64,000 nt of DNA from NCBI GenBank assembly GCA_041394605.1, contig JAWKHX010000004.1:620001-684000 (forward strand), in the 5' to 3' direction. Within the stretch, counting starts at the first letter, position 1. The number at the start of each line of letters is the position of its first letter. The stretch comes from UBA668 sp041394605 (GTDB lineage Bacteria > Actinomycetota > Acidimicrobiia > Acidimicrobiales > Ilumatobacteraceae). The notes below the pieces were generated by a model. It was given only the letters and a program-made list of their open reading frames with translations, did not search any database and had not been told where the DNA came from. Both the position numbers and the translations under genes were made by a program. This document shows, piece after piece, positions 44,595-54,050 of this stretch.

Positions 44595-46475
44595 TCAGCC
44601 GAGCGTGTCCGTGCCCGCGGGCGCGTCCACGTGCACCGGCACGCTGACCACCACGGTGTGGGGGCGGTACAGCAGGCGGGCCTTCAGGGCCAGCGCCGAC
44701 TGGTTGTGCAGCCACTGGCTGCTGATCTTGGTGACGCTCTCGGGGATGACCACGGTGATGATGTCGTCCGGCCGTTCCTGGTCGATCTCGTCGAGGAACT
44801 TCATCACCGGCCGGGTGAGCTCGCGGTACGGCGACGACACCGTGTGCAGTTCGATGGGGATGTCGTAGTGCTGCCACTGCTCCTGCAGCATCCGCTCCTC
44901 CTCCGGGTCCTGCAGGATGGACAGGGCGACGATCCGTTCCGGCGCCAGGCTGCGGGCGTAGCCGACCGCGTCGATGACCCCGCGGTTGACCTTGCCGACC
45001 AGCACGACGACGTAGTGGGTGTGCCGCTTGGCGCGGTAACCCTCGGGCACGACGAGCGACTGCTTCACCTTCCGGTAGTGCGACCCGATCGAATAGAACA
45101 TCGTGACCATCAGCGGGATCAGCGCGGCGGGGATCCACGCGCCCTGGGTGAACTTGGACACCACCACGATCACGGCGATCAGCCCGGTGGTGAACGCGCC
45201 GATGGCATTGATGGTGAGGCTCAGCTTCCAACGTGGTTCGCGCAATCGCAGGTGGTGGATGACCATGCCGGTCTGGCTGAGGGTGAAGCCGGTGAACACG
45301 CCGAACGCGTAGAGCGGGATCAGCTTGGAGATGTTGCCCTGGAACGCCCAGATCAGCAGCGACGCCATGCCGGCCAGGAACAGCACACCGTTGCTGAACA
45401 CCAGGCGGTCGCCGCGGTTGGCGAACTGGCGGGGCAGGAAGCCGTCCTTGGCGATGATGCTGGACAGGCGCGGGAAGTCCGCGTACGCGGTGTTGGCGGC
45501 CAGGATCAGGATGGCGAACGTGGCGATCTGGGTGATCCAGAAGAGGAGGTTCTTGCCGCCGTACACCTGCTCGGCCATCAGGGCGATGCCGGTGGGGTCC
45601 GCATCACCACGCAGCGGGCGCAGGTGGTTGGCCAGCACGGAGATGCCGAGGAAGCAGCTACCCAGGATGACCGCCATGATCGTGATGGTGGTGGCCGCGT
45701 TCTTGCTCTCCGGCTTCTTGAACGCCGGCACGCCGTTGGACACGGCTTCCACGCCGGACAGGGCGACGGCGCCGGAACTGAAGGCGCGCAGCAGCATCAT
45801 CAACCCCAGGCTCTTGGTGCCCTTGGCTAGTTCCTCGGCTTCCTTGCTGACCTTCGCCGGATCGATCTGGTCGATGTTCTTCAGGACGAACACGCGGACC
45901 AGGCCGACGACGATGAGTGCGATCAGGGAGATGATGTAGATGTACGTGGGCGGGGCGAACAGCGCGCCGGACTCCTTCAGGCCGCGCAGGTTGGCCAGCG
46001 TCATGAGCAGCACGCATGCCAGGCAGACCGGCACCGTCCACTTGTTGTCGAAGCCGAACGCGGAGCGGATGGCCAGCACGCCGCCCGCCACGGACACGGC
46101 GACAGTGAGGATGTAGTCCACCAGCAGGCTCGACCCGGCGACCAGCGACGGGATGGTGCCCAGGTTCTCCTTGCTGACCACATAGCTGCCGCCGCCGTTC
46201 GGGTAGGCATGGATGGTCTGGCGGTAACTGGTGACCACGATGGCCAGCAGCACGGCCACCACGATGGCGATGGGAACGAGGTAGTTGAACGCCGAGTAGC
46301 CGATGGTGGCGGCACCGACGAGGACGATGAGGATTTCATCCGTCGCGTACGCCGTGGAGGAGATGGCGTCGCTGGCGAAGACGGGAAGCGCGACCTTCTT
46401 GGGAAGGCGCTGGTGCCCCTCGTCGGCGGTGGCGATGGGCCGGCCGATGACGAGGCGCTTGAGCGTGGTGAGCAT
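44595..46475 (-). CDS. APC-superfamily permease, KimA-like potassium or amino-acid transporter
   Basis: Membrane transporter of 626 residues: about twelve helices followed by a cytoplasmic C-terminal domain (about 470-626) resembling USP/KimA regulatory parts. 'FASDAISSTAYATDEIL', 'YRQTIHAYPNGGGSYVVSKENLG' and 'LRAFSSGAVALSGVEAVSNGVPAF' are conserved in the KimA/YdaO-like subgroup. Two TrkA genes divergently encoded next to it favour K+ transport (inference). The ATG at 46475 has TAGGCT ten bases upstream; longer in-frame extensions to 46607 run into the trkA gene and are unlikely. Confidence 0.85.
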   Translation of the reverse strand: MLTTLKRLVIGRPIATADEGHQRLPKKVALPVFASDAISSTAYATDEILIVLVGAATIGYSAFNYLVPIAIVVAVLLAIVVTSYRQTIHAYPNGGGSYVVSKENLGTIPSLVAGSSLLVDYILTVAVSVAGGVLAIRSAFGFDNKWTVPVCLACVLLMTLANLRGLKESGALFAPPTYIYIISLIALIVVGLVRVFVLKNIDQIDPAKVSKEAEELAKGTKSLGLMMLLRAFSSGAVALSGVEAVSNGVPAFKKPESKNAATTITIMAVILGSCFLGISVLANHLRPLRGDADPTGIALMAEQVYGGKNLLFWITQIATFAILILAANTAYADFPRLSSIIAKDGFLPRQFANRGDRLVFSNGVLFLAGMASLLIWAFQGNISKLIPLYAFGVFTGFTLSQTGMVIHHLRLREPRWKLSLTINAIGAFTTGLIAVIVVVSKFTQGAWIPAALIPLMVTMFYSIGSHYRKVKQSLVVPEGYRAKRHTHYVVVLVGKVNRGVIDAVGYARSLAPERIVALSILQDPEEERMLQEQWQHYDIPIELHTVSSPYRELTRPVMKFLDEIDQERPDDIITVVIPESVTKISSQWLHNQSALALKARLLYRPHTVVVSVPVHVDAPAGTDTLG

Positions 46476-46494
46476 AGGTGGTGCGAGCCTATGC
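46472..46494. promoter_or_regulatory. Inverted repeat in the permease-trkA divergent promoter
   Basis: GCATAGG (46472-46478) and CCTATGC (46488-46494) are perfect inverted arms separated by nine bases. The left arm covers the permease ATG and the right arm its TAGGCT -10 box, so a bound protein would block that gene. Confidence 0.45.
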
Positions 46495-46507
46495 ACCGAT
46501 AAGGTTC

Positions 46508-46525
46508 CCTCCGCAACAGCGGAGG
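46508..46525 (+). promoter_or_regulatory. Hairpin covering the ribosome site of the first trkA
   Basis: CCTCCGC-AACA-GCGGAGG folds into a perfect 7-bp stem whose right arm contains the first GGAGG of the GGAGGAGG ribosome site, five to nine bases before the GTG at 46534. It could limit translation unless opened. Confidence 0.45.
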
Positions 46526-46533
46526 AGGCATTC

Positions 46534-47199
46534 GTGCACGTCGTGATCGTCGGGTGTGGCCGGGTCGGTTCCACACTTGCCCGCCAACTCACCGGCGACG
46601 GGCACACCGTGTCCGTCGTGGACCGCCGCAGCGGTGCCTTCGAACGCCTGGGGGCGGACTTCTCCGGTCAGACGTTCACCGGCATCGGGTTCGACCGCGA
46701 CCTGCTCATCCGTGCCGGCATCGAGCGTGCCGGGGCGCTGGCCGCCGTTACCAACGGCGACAACTCCAACATCCTCGTGGCCCGCGTGGCCCGCGAGAAC
46801 TTCGGGGTGGAGCGCGTGGTCGCCCGAATCTACGACCCTCGCCGCGCAGCCATCTACCAGCGGTTGGGCATCGCCACCGTTGCACCCTCGCTGTGGACGT
46901 CGGAGCGCGTGCTGCGTCGCCTGCTGCCCGAGGCCACCGCGGTGGAGTGGGTGGACCCCAGCGCCAAGGTGTCGCTGGTGGAACGCGAACTCGGCACCGG
47001 CTGGGCCGGGCACCCCGCGCTGGACGTGGAGCGCACCGGCGTTCGGCTGATGGCGGTCAGCCGCCTCGGCGCCGCGATGCTGCCCACCGCCGACCTCGTG
47101 TTGCAGGAGGCCGACGTGGTCTATCTGGCGGTGGCCGCCGAGCACCTCACCGACCTCGATTCCATCATCGCCGCGCCGCCGGCCGGCCAGGGCCACTAG
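46534..47199 (+). CDS. trkA: TrkA-family potassium uptake regulatory protein
   Basis: Cytoplasmic NAD(H)-binding gating subunit, 221 residues: N-terminal RCK/TrkA-N domain (VIVGCGRVGSTLARQL, 'VVDRRSGAFERLG', 'VTNGDNSNILVARVA') and C-terminal TrkA-C domain (about 135-221). The GTG at 46534 follows a GGAGGAGG ribosome site held in a hairpin. It is paired with a second TrkA eight bases downstream, as in CeoB/CeoC of mycobacteria. Together they probably control a K+ channel or the divergent permease. Confidence 0.88.
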   Translation: MHVVIVGCGRVGSTLARQLTGDGHTVSVVDRRSGAFERLGADFSGQTFTGIGFDRDLLIRAGIERAGALAAVTNGDNSNILVARVARENFGVERVVARIYDPRRAAIYQRLGIATVAPSLWTSERVLRRLLPEATAVEWVDPSAKVSLVERELGTGWAGHPALDVERTGVRLMAVSRLGAAMLPTADLVLQEADVVYLAVAAEHLTDLDSIIAAPPAGQGH

Positions 47200-47207
47200 G
47201 AGCCGTC

Positions 47208-47870
47208 ATGAATGTCGTCATCGCCGGGGGTGGCAGCGTCGGCCGGTTCATCGCCGAGCAACTCAGCACGTCGGGTCATGTGGTCACGGTGCTGGACAGC
47301 GATGCGGACGTGGTGGGCCGCCACCGCGACTCGATGGAGGGCGTGCGGTGGATGAAGGGCGACGCCTGTGACCTGGAGACGCTGAAGGCCGCCGGGTTGG
47401 AACGTGCTGATGTCATGGCCTCCGTCACCGGCGACGACGAGGACAACCTGGTCGTGTCGCTGCTGGCCAAGCAGGAGTTCGCCGTGCCCCGCGTGGTTGC
47501 CCGGGTGAACAACCCGAAGAACGAGTGGATGTTCAACGAGACCTGGGGTGTGGACGTGTCGGTCAGCACCCCGCACCTCATCACCGGCCTGGTGCAGGAG
47601 GCCGTCACCGTCGGTTCGTTCGTACGTCTGTTGGCGTTCGAGGGCGGCAAGGCCAAGCTGTGCGAGGTCACGTTGGCCGAGGGCGGCCCGGCGACGGACC
47701 GCGAGATCGTGGAACTGGGCTTCCCCCGCGACGCCACCGTCGTGGCCATCCTCCGCGAAGAGCGCGTGGTGGTGCCGCGGGGCGACACCATTCTGCGCGC
47801 CGGCGACGAGGTGCTGGTGCTGGTCACCTCGGACAGCGAGGACGGCGTTCGCTCGATCCTCGTCGGCTGA
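47208..47870 (+). CDS. TrkA-family potassium uptake regulatory protein (second copy)
   Basis: Second RCK-type protein, 220 residues: 'VVIAGGGSVGRFIAEQLSTSG', 'VTVLDSDADVVGRHR', 'MKGDACDLETLKAAGL' and 'ASVTGDDEDNLVVSLLAK' make the NAD-binding domain; residues about 135-220 form TrkA-C ('GFPRDATVVAILREERVVVPRG'). Only about a third of residues match the first TrkA, so the pair is ancient rather than a recent duplication. The ribosome site (AGGAG) overlaps the upstream stop codon, indicating coupled translation. Confidence 0.88.
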   Translation: MNVVIAGGGSVGRFIAEQLSTSGHVVTVLDSDADVVGRHRDSMEGVRWMKGDACDLETLKAAGLERADVMASVTGDDEDNLVVSLLAKQEFAVPRVVARVNNPKNEWMFNETWGVDVSVSTPHLITGLVQEAVTVGSFVRLLAFEGGKAKLCEVTLAEGGPATDREIVELGFPRDATVVAILREERVVVPRGDTILRAGDEVLVLVTSDSEDGVRSILVG

Positions 47871-47905
47871 ACCAGCGCCGCCGGCGCCACGGCGGTCGGC
47901 CGACG

Positions 47906-48262
47906 TCAGCGGGGGAGGAGCGTGTAGGCGGGGTTCAGCATCACCAGGCGGCCGCGCTCGGCACGGGCGACGCCTTCGATGGTGAGTGCCCGGTGCAGTT
48001 CCATCCCGGCGACGTGACGGCGCCCGGTGAACACCGCAACGGCCTGCCCGGTGCCATCGGAGATGGTGATCTCGAATGAGGGCACCCCCGAGCGGGGGGC
48101 GAGGCGACTGCGGGTGATCTCACCGGCAACCGTGGCGTGCACCCGGGGCTGGAGGTCGGCGAGGCGGGTGACATGCAGCGCCGCGAAGCGGCTCTGCATG
48201 CGCTCGTCGTCCAGTTCGTCGACCGTCGCCCGCAGGCGGCGGGTCAGGTCCTTCAGGCCCAC
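47906..48262 (-). CDS. OB-fold nucleic-acid-binding protein (118 aa)
   Basis: Small protein with an N-terminal helical segment (GLKDLTRRLRATVDELDDERMQ) and an OB-fold: 'VHATVAGEITRSRLAPRSGV', 'FEITISDGTGQAVAVFTGRRHV', 'GMELHRALTIEGVARAERG'. This matches short OB-fold proteins found near TrkA genes in actinobacteria; a nucleic-acid role is presumed. The GTG at 48262 is set by TACGCT ending seven bases upstream, a leaderless arrangement. It is convergent with trkA and lies just downstream of the thioredoxin-like gene. Confidence 0.75.
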   Translation of the reverse strand: MGLKDLTRRLRATVDELDDERMQSRFAALHVTRLADLQPRVHATVAGEITRSRLAPRSGVPSFEITISDGTGQAVAVFTGRRHVAGMELHRALTIEGVARAERGRLVMLNPAYTLLPR

Positions 48263-48284
48263 GCCGGCCAGCGTAGCGGTGGCG

Positions 48285-48866
48285 TCAGCCGGCCACCTTG
48301 CCGAGCAGACTGTCCAGCAGGTCGGCATCCACGGCACCGAGGATCTGCTGCACCGAACCGTCGGGGGCAATGATCACCAGGGCCGGCTGGCCCGGCACGT
48401 CGAAGCGGGCGAAGACCTCACCGGGGTCGTCGCTGACCTGCGGGAAGGTCAGGCCGTGGCGGTCGATGAAGCCCTGGAAGGCGGGGTCGTCACCGAACCA
48501 GGCGACCCCCACGAACTGCACCTTGCCGGCCCACCGCTGCGTTGCCTCCTCGACCGAGGGGGCTTCATGGTTGCAGATGCTTCAAGTGGGCGCCCAGAAC
48601 CACAGCGCCACCGTGGTGCCGGCGTAGGCCGCCATGTCCAGCGTGCCGCCGCCCACCAGCGGGGCGCTGAACTGCAACGCGTCGGGCACCGACACCGGCG
48701 TGCCGTCGGTGGCCCCCGGGGCGGGCGACGTGGCGGGCGCCGCGGAGCCCGCCACCGTGGCCGTGGTGGGGGCGGTGGGTGAGGTGCCCGCCGAGGGTTC
48801 GGCACCGCCGTCGGCGCAGCCCACCAGCAGGGTGAGCGCGGCGGCAAGCGTGAGGGCACGGCGCAT
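48285..48866 (-). CDS. Thioredoxin/TlpA-like lipoprotein with in-frame TGA at the active-site Cys (selenoprotein candidate)
   Basis: Lipid-anchored thioredoxin-like protein of 193 residues if one in-frame TGA (48582-48584, codon 95) is read through. Signal peptide with lipobox LLVGC (Cys17), Ala/Thr/Pro linker to about 60, then the thioredoxin fold: 'VALWFWAPT', the TGA, 'SIC', 'NHEAPSVEEA' and after it 'VQFVGVAWFGDDPAFQGFI' and 'FDVPGQPALVIIAPDG' with the cis-Pro. The TGA falls exactly where the first Cys of CxxC belongs, giving a UxxC motif, and the frame is unbroken for 98 codons after it. A hairpin with a GGUC loop lies 26 bases beyond. A base error (TGC to TGA) is the alternative. TAGGCT ends six bases before the ATG. 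Confidence 0.8.
48544..48584 (-). other. UGA codon with SECIS-like hairpin
   Basis: On the minus strand, UGA is followed after 19 to 26 bases by a stem: CCUC (48559-48556), loop GGUC (48555-48552), GAGG (48551-48548), extended outward by CC/GG and a G-C pair across single-base bulges. The loop G lies within the 16-37-base window used for bacterial SECIS elements, and E. coli fdhF also shows GGUC in its loop. Prediction by eye only. Confidence 0.5.
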
Positions 48867-48900
48867 GGCCCGAGCCTAACGCCCGTAGCCTTGGGGCGGC

Positions 48901-49317
48901 ATGCGCACCCGCACCCTGCTCCTCCTCGCCATCGGCTGCGGCCTGGCCATCCTGGTGGCCGGCACCGTGCAGTTGCTGCGCATCGCCGGGCAGGACGAAA
49001 CCACCGCGCTGGGCGTGGGCGACCGCGGTTCGGCGGGCGAGGCCACGGTCACCGTGGCCGGATTCGCCGAGGCCGACGGCTACGCCGTGGTCACCGTGGA
49101 ACTGGGCGGCGTGGACGACCCGGCCGGCCTGGACAGCTTCCGCCTGCAGGCGCCGAACACGCTGGTGGAACCGGTGCCCGCGGAATCCTCGTGCGACGGC
49201 ATCACCGTCACGCCCACCACCTGCACCATCGCCTTCCCCGCTGCCAACCTGGACGGCCGCGACCGGCAACTGGTGTTCCGCCGCGGCGAGGAGCAGGTGC
49301 GGTGGGTCCTGGTGTGA
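48901..49317 (+). CDS. Small membrane-anchored exported protein, unknown function
   Basis: 138 residues with one N-terminal transmembrane or signal-anchor helix (LLLLAIGCGLAILVAGTV) and an outer domain of about 105 residues rich in beta-strands ('ATVTVAGFAEADGYAVVTVEL', 'SCDGITVTPTTCTIAFP'). The two cysteines may form a disulfide. I do not recognise the family. A TAGCCT box ends nine bases before the ATG. It is divergent from the thioredoxin-like gene, 34 bases apart, and could be a redox client (speculative). Confidence 0.65.
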   Translation: MRTRTLLLLAIGCGLAILVAGTVQLLRIAGQDETTALGVGDRGSAGEATVTVAGFAEADGYAVVTVELGGVDDPAGLDSFRLQAPNTLVEPVPAESSCDGITVTPTTCTIAFPAANLDGRDRQLVFRRGEEQVRWVLV

Positions 49318-49384
49318 GCAGCACCACCCTGGTGCCGGGGTCCGTGGTCATCCCCCACGCGGACGGGGTACCGTGGAACGCACA

Positions 49385-49402
49385 CGTTGCGACGTCACAA
49401 CG
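49385..49402. promoter_or_regulatory. Inverted repeat upstream of lpdA
   Basis: CGTTG-CGACGTCA-CAACG, arms of five bases with eight between, lies 31 bases before the ATG. A TACCGT box (49369-49374) is just upstream. Possible operator; short arms keep confidence low. Confidence 0.35.
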
Positions 49403-49432
49403 AACCCCCGAGAGAAGTGGAGCCCGACCGGC

Positions 49433-50845
49433 ATGAGTGCACAGTTCGACCTGGTGGTCATCGGCGGCGGGCCCGGCGGCTACGGCGCCGCGCTCTACGC
49501 CACCTCGGCAGGGCTCAACGTCGCCGTGGTCGAGAAGGGGTCGATGGGGGGCACCTGCCTCAACCGGGGGTGCATCCCGGCCAAGGCGTTCCTGGAGACC
49601 GCCGCCGTCCAGCGCCACGTCGCCCACGCCGCAGAGTTCGGCATCGAGTCGTCGGCGCCGGTGGTCAACTTCGCCGTCGCCCAGGCCCGCAAGCAGAAGA
49701 TCGTCGACGGCATCGTCAAGAGCCTCAGCGGTTTCATGAAGTCGAAGAAGATCACCATCATCGAGGGCACCGGCTCACTCGGCCCCGACCGCACGGTCAC
49801 GGTGCAGAAGGCAGATGGTTCCACCGAGGTGCTCACCGGCACCAACGTGCTGCTGGCCGCCGGTTCGGTGCCGCGCACCATCCCCGGCTTCGAGCCGTCC
49901 GGCCCGGTGATGACCAGCGACGAAGTGCTGATGCTGGACCACGTGCCCGCTCGCGTGGCCGTCATCGGCGGCGGGGCCATCGGGTGCGAGTTCGCCAGCA
50001 CGTTCGCCGACCTCGGCGCCAAGGTCACCATCCTGGAGGGCCTGCCGAAGATCCTGCCCGGGCTGGACGCCGACGTCGCCAACGTCGTGGTGCGCAGCTT
50101 CAAGAAGAAGCAGATCGACATCCGCACCGGCGTGAAGGTCATGGGCCACACGCTCAATGGCAGCGGCGGCACCACCATCCATTTCAGTGGTGGCGAGGGT
50201 GACGTGGAGAACCTGGAGGTGGACGCCGTGGTGGTCAGCATCGGCCGCCGCCCGTACGCCGACCAGTTGGGCCTCGGCGGCACCGGGGTGCGCGTCTCGG
50301 ACCGCGGGTTCGTGGAGGTCGACGAGTACTGCCGCACCGGCGAGCCCGGGGTCTACGCCATCGGCGACCTCATCAACACGCCGGCCCTCGCCCACGTCGG
50401 TTACGCGGAGGCCATCCTCGTCACCAAGCACATCCTCGGCGAGAGCCCCGTGCCGGTGGCGTACGACCGGGTGCCGTGGGCCATCTACTGCCACCCCGAG
50501 GTCGCCTTCGTCGGCCCCAGCGAGGAAGCCGCCCGCGAGGCCGGTCACGACGTGGTGGTGGCCAAGCACCAGTTCCGGGCCAACAGCCGGGCGCAGATCC
50601 TCGGCGAGCTGGACGGCCTGGTGAAGATCATCGCCAAGCGCGCCGCGGACGGCAGCGCCGGTCAGGTGCTCGGGGTCCACATGGTGGGCCCGTGGGTCAC
50701 CGAACAACTCTCCGGCGGCTACCTGGCCGTCAACTGGGAAGCCACCGTGCCGGAGGTGGCCGAGTTCATCCAGCCCCACCCGAGCCTCACCGAGCTGTTC
50801 GGCGAGACGATGCTCTCGCTCACCGGCCGCAGCCTGAACGCCTGA
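49433..50845 (+). CDS. lpdA: Dihydrolipoyl dehydrogenase (E3)
   Basis: FAD-dependent enzyme of 470 residues that reoxidises dihydrolipoyl groups of 2-oxoacid dehydrogenase complexes. FAD motif VVIGGGPGGYGAALYA, redox disulfide GGTCLNRGCIPAK, NAD motif VAVIGGGAIGCEFA, 'GVYAIGDL' and the His/Glu catalytic pair in IQPHPSLTELFGE are intact. The ATG at 49433 is placed so that the FAD motif begins at residue 7. It is followed 26 bases later by the E2 gene and then LipB-LipA, together serving the complex whose E1 (aceE) lies at 24.9-27.6 kb. Confidence 0.93.
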   Translation: MSAQFDLVVIGGGPGGYGAALYATSAGLNVAVVEKGSMGGTCLNRGCIPAKAFLETAAVQRHVAHAAEFGIESSAPVVNFAVAQARKQKIVDGIVKSLSGFMKSKKITIIEGTGSLGPDRTVTVQKADGSTEVLTGTNVLLAAGSVPRTIPGFEPSGPVMTSDEVLMLDHVPARVAVIGGGAIGCEFASTFADLGAKVTILEGLPKILPGLDADVANVVVRSFKKKQIDIRTGVKVMGHTLNGSGGTTIHFSGGEGDVENLEVDAVVVSIGRRPYADQLGLGGTGVRVSDRGFVEVDEYCRTGEPGVYAIGDLINTPALAHVGYAEAILVTKHILGESPVPVAYDRVPWAIYCHPEVAFVGPSEEAAREAGHDVVVAKHQFRANSRAQILGELDGLVKIIAKRAADGSAGQVLGVHMVGPWVTEQLSGGYLAVNWEATVPEVAEFIQPHPSLTELFGETMLSLTGRSLNA

Positions 50846-50871
50846 ACCCCCACCCCGAGGAGCTACCACTC

Positions 50872-52323
50872 ATGGCCGACGTCACCCTGCCGCAACTGGG
50901 CGAGACCGTCACGGAAGGCACCATCACCCGCTGGTTCAAGAAGGTGGGCGACACGATCGCCGCCGACGAGGCCCTGTTCGAGGTCAGCACCGACAAGGTG
51001 GACACCGAGGTCCCGTCGCCGGTGGCCGGCGTGCTCACCGAGATCCGCGCCGCCGAGGGCGACACGGTGCCGGTGGGTGCGGTCATCGCCGTCGTCGGCG
51101 ACAGTGCCGGCGCCGCTGCCCCGGCTCCCGCCGCCGAGCCCCCCGCCCCGGCGCCTGCTCCCGCCCCGGCGCCTGCTCCCGAACCGGCTCCCGCTGCCGC
51201 TCCGGCCCCGACTCCCGCTCCGGCCCCCGCCCCGGCTCCCGCTCCGGCCCCGGCCCCGGCTCCCGCTCCGGCCCCGGCGCCTGCCCCCGAACCGGCGCCC
51301 GCTGCGGACCTTTCCGGCGACCACCGCCTGCTGTCGCCGGTGGTGCGCCGCCTGGTGGCCGAGCACAACATCAACCCGGACGACATCACCGGTACCGGCC
51401 CCGGCGGGCGGATCACCCGCGACGACGTCAACGACTTCATCGACCGCAAGGGTCCCGCCGGTGCAGCACCGGCACCTGCCCCGGCGCCTGCTGCTGCCCC
51501 CGCTCCTGCGGCGGCATCGCCCGCGGCTGCTCCGGCCGCGGCGCCGGTTGCCCCGGCCCCGGCCGCTGCTGCCACCGCGGCGGCGCCCGCCCCGGTGGTG
51601 CGCTCCGGCGAGCGCGACACCGTCGTGCCGCTCAGCCGCATCCGCAAGGCCACTGCGTCTCACATGGTGATGAGCAAGGGCGTCAGCCCTCACGCCTTCA
51701 GCGTGGTGGAGGTGGACTTCGCCAATGTGGACCACACCCGCAGCCAGGTGAAGGCGGAGTGGAAGGCCACGGAGGGGTTCAGCCTCACCTACCTGCCGTT
51801 CATCACCCGCGCCGTGGTCGATGCGCTGGCCGACTTCCCGCACCTCAACGCCAGCGTCGGCGAGAACGACCTCGTGGTCCACAACTATGTGGACGTCGGC
51901 ATCGCCGTGGACATCAACTACGAGGGCCTGCTGGTTCCTGTGGTGCGCGCCGCGGACACCAAGCGCCTGCGCGCCATCGCCCGCGAGATCAACGATCTGG
52001 CCGGCCGCGCCAAGGCCAAGAAGGTCACCCCGGACGAGATCACCGGCGGCACCTTCACCATCACCAACAACGGCTCGGCCGGCAGCGTGCTGACGATGCC
52101 GATCATCAGCCAGCCGCAGGTCGCCATCCTCAGCACCGACGCCATCCAGCGCAAGCCGGTGGTGGCCACCCTGCCGAACGGCGACGAGGCCATCGTCATC
52201 CACCCGGTCGGCAACCTGGCGATGGCATGGGACCACCGGGCCTTCGATGGCGCCTATGCCGCCGGCTTCCTGGTGCGGGTGAAGGAACTGCTGGAGACCC
52301 GCGACTGGACGCAGGAGCTCTGA
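50872..52323 (+). CDS. Dihydrolipoyl acyltransferase (E2)
   Basis: Core of a 2-oxoacid dehydrogenase complex, 483 residues. N-terminal lipoyl domain with the lipoylated Lys in FEVSTDKVDTEV (Lys43), a very long Ala-Pro linker (about 82-145), an E3-binding domain (LSPVVRRLVAEHNINPDD...GGRITRDDV, about 150-185), a second Ala-Pro linker, and the C-terminal catalytic domain with 'SPHAFSVVEVDF' and the active site DHRAFDG. One lipoyl domain only. SucB/BkdB/AceF cannot be distinguished by sequence alone, but aceE in the window suggests pyruvate. A GAGGAG ribosome site precedes the ATG. Confidence 0.9.
   Translation: MADVTLPQLGETVTEGTITRWFKKVGDTIAADEALFEVSTDKVDTEVPSPVAGVLTEIRAAEGDTVPVGAVIAVVGDSAGAAAPAPAAEPPAPAPAPAPAPAPEPAPAAAPAPTPAPAPAPAPAPAPAPAPAPAPAPAPEPAPAADLSGDHRLLSPVVRRLVAEHNINPDDITGTGPGGRITRDDVNDFIDRKGPAGAAPAPAPAPAAAPAPAAASPAAAPAAAPVAPAPAAAATAAAPAPVVRSGERDTVVPLSRIRKATASHMVMSKGVSPHAFSVVEVDFANVDHTRSQVKAEWKATEGFSLTYLPFITRAVVDALADFPHLNASVGENDLVVHNYVDVGIAVDINYEGLLVPVVRAADTKRLRAIAREINDLAGRAKAKKVTPDEITGGTFTITNNGSAGSVLTMPIISQPQVAILSTDAIQRKPVVATLPNGDEAIVIHPVGNLAMAWDHRAFDGAYAAGFLVRVKELLETRDWTQEL
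51121..51303 (+). repeat. Ala-Pro codon repeats in the E2 linker
   Basis: Repeats of GCTCCGGCCCCG-like units encode about 55 residues of alternating Ala and Pro. They form the stiff, mobile linker of the lipoyl domain. A shorter run lies at 51465-51600. Confidence 0.8.
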
Positions 52324-52328
52324 TCCGC

Positions 52329-54001
<1,673 letters not shown>

Positions 54002-54050
54002 GCGCGAATCTGCACCACCGTCGCCTCGTCCGGCGTGCCACGCTGGCCGC

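Noticed and set aside
46476..46533. A c-di-AMP (ydaO-type) riboswitch before the potassium genes
   Set aside because: The divergent region is only 58 bases, too short for that aptamer, and its conserved cores are not seen.
51121..51303. Regular short repeats resembling a satellite or CRISPR-like array
   Set aside because: They are in frame, encode the Ala-Pro linker of E2 and lack spacers of constant length.
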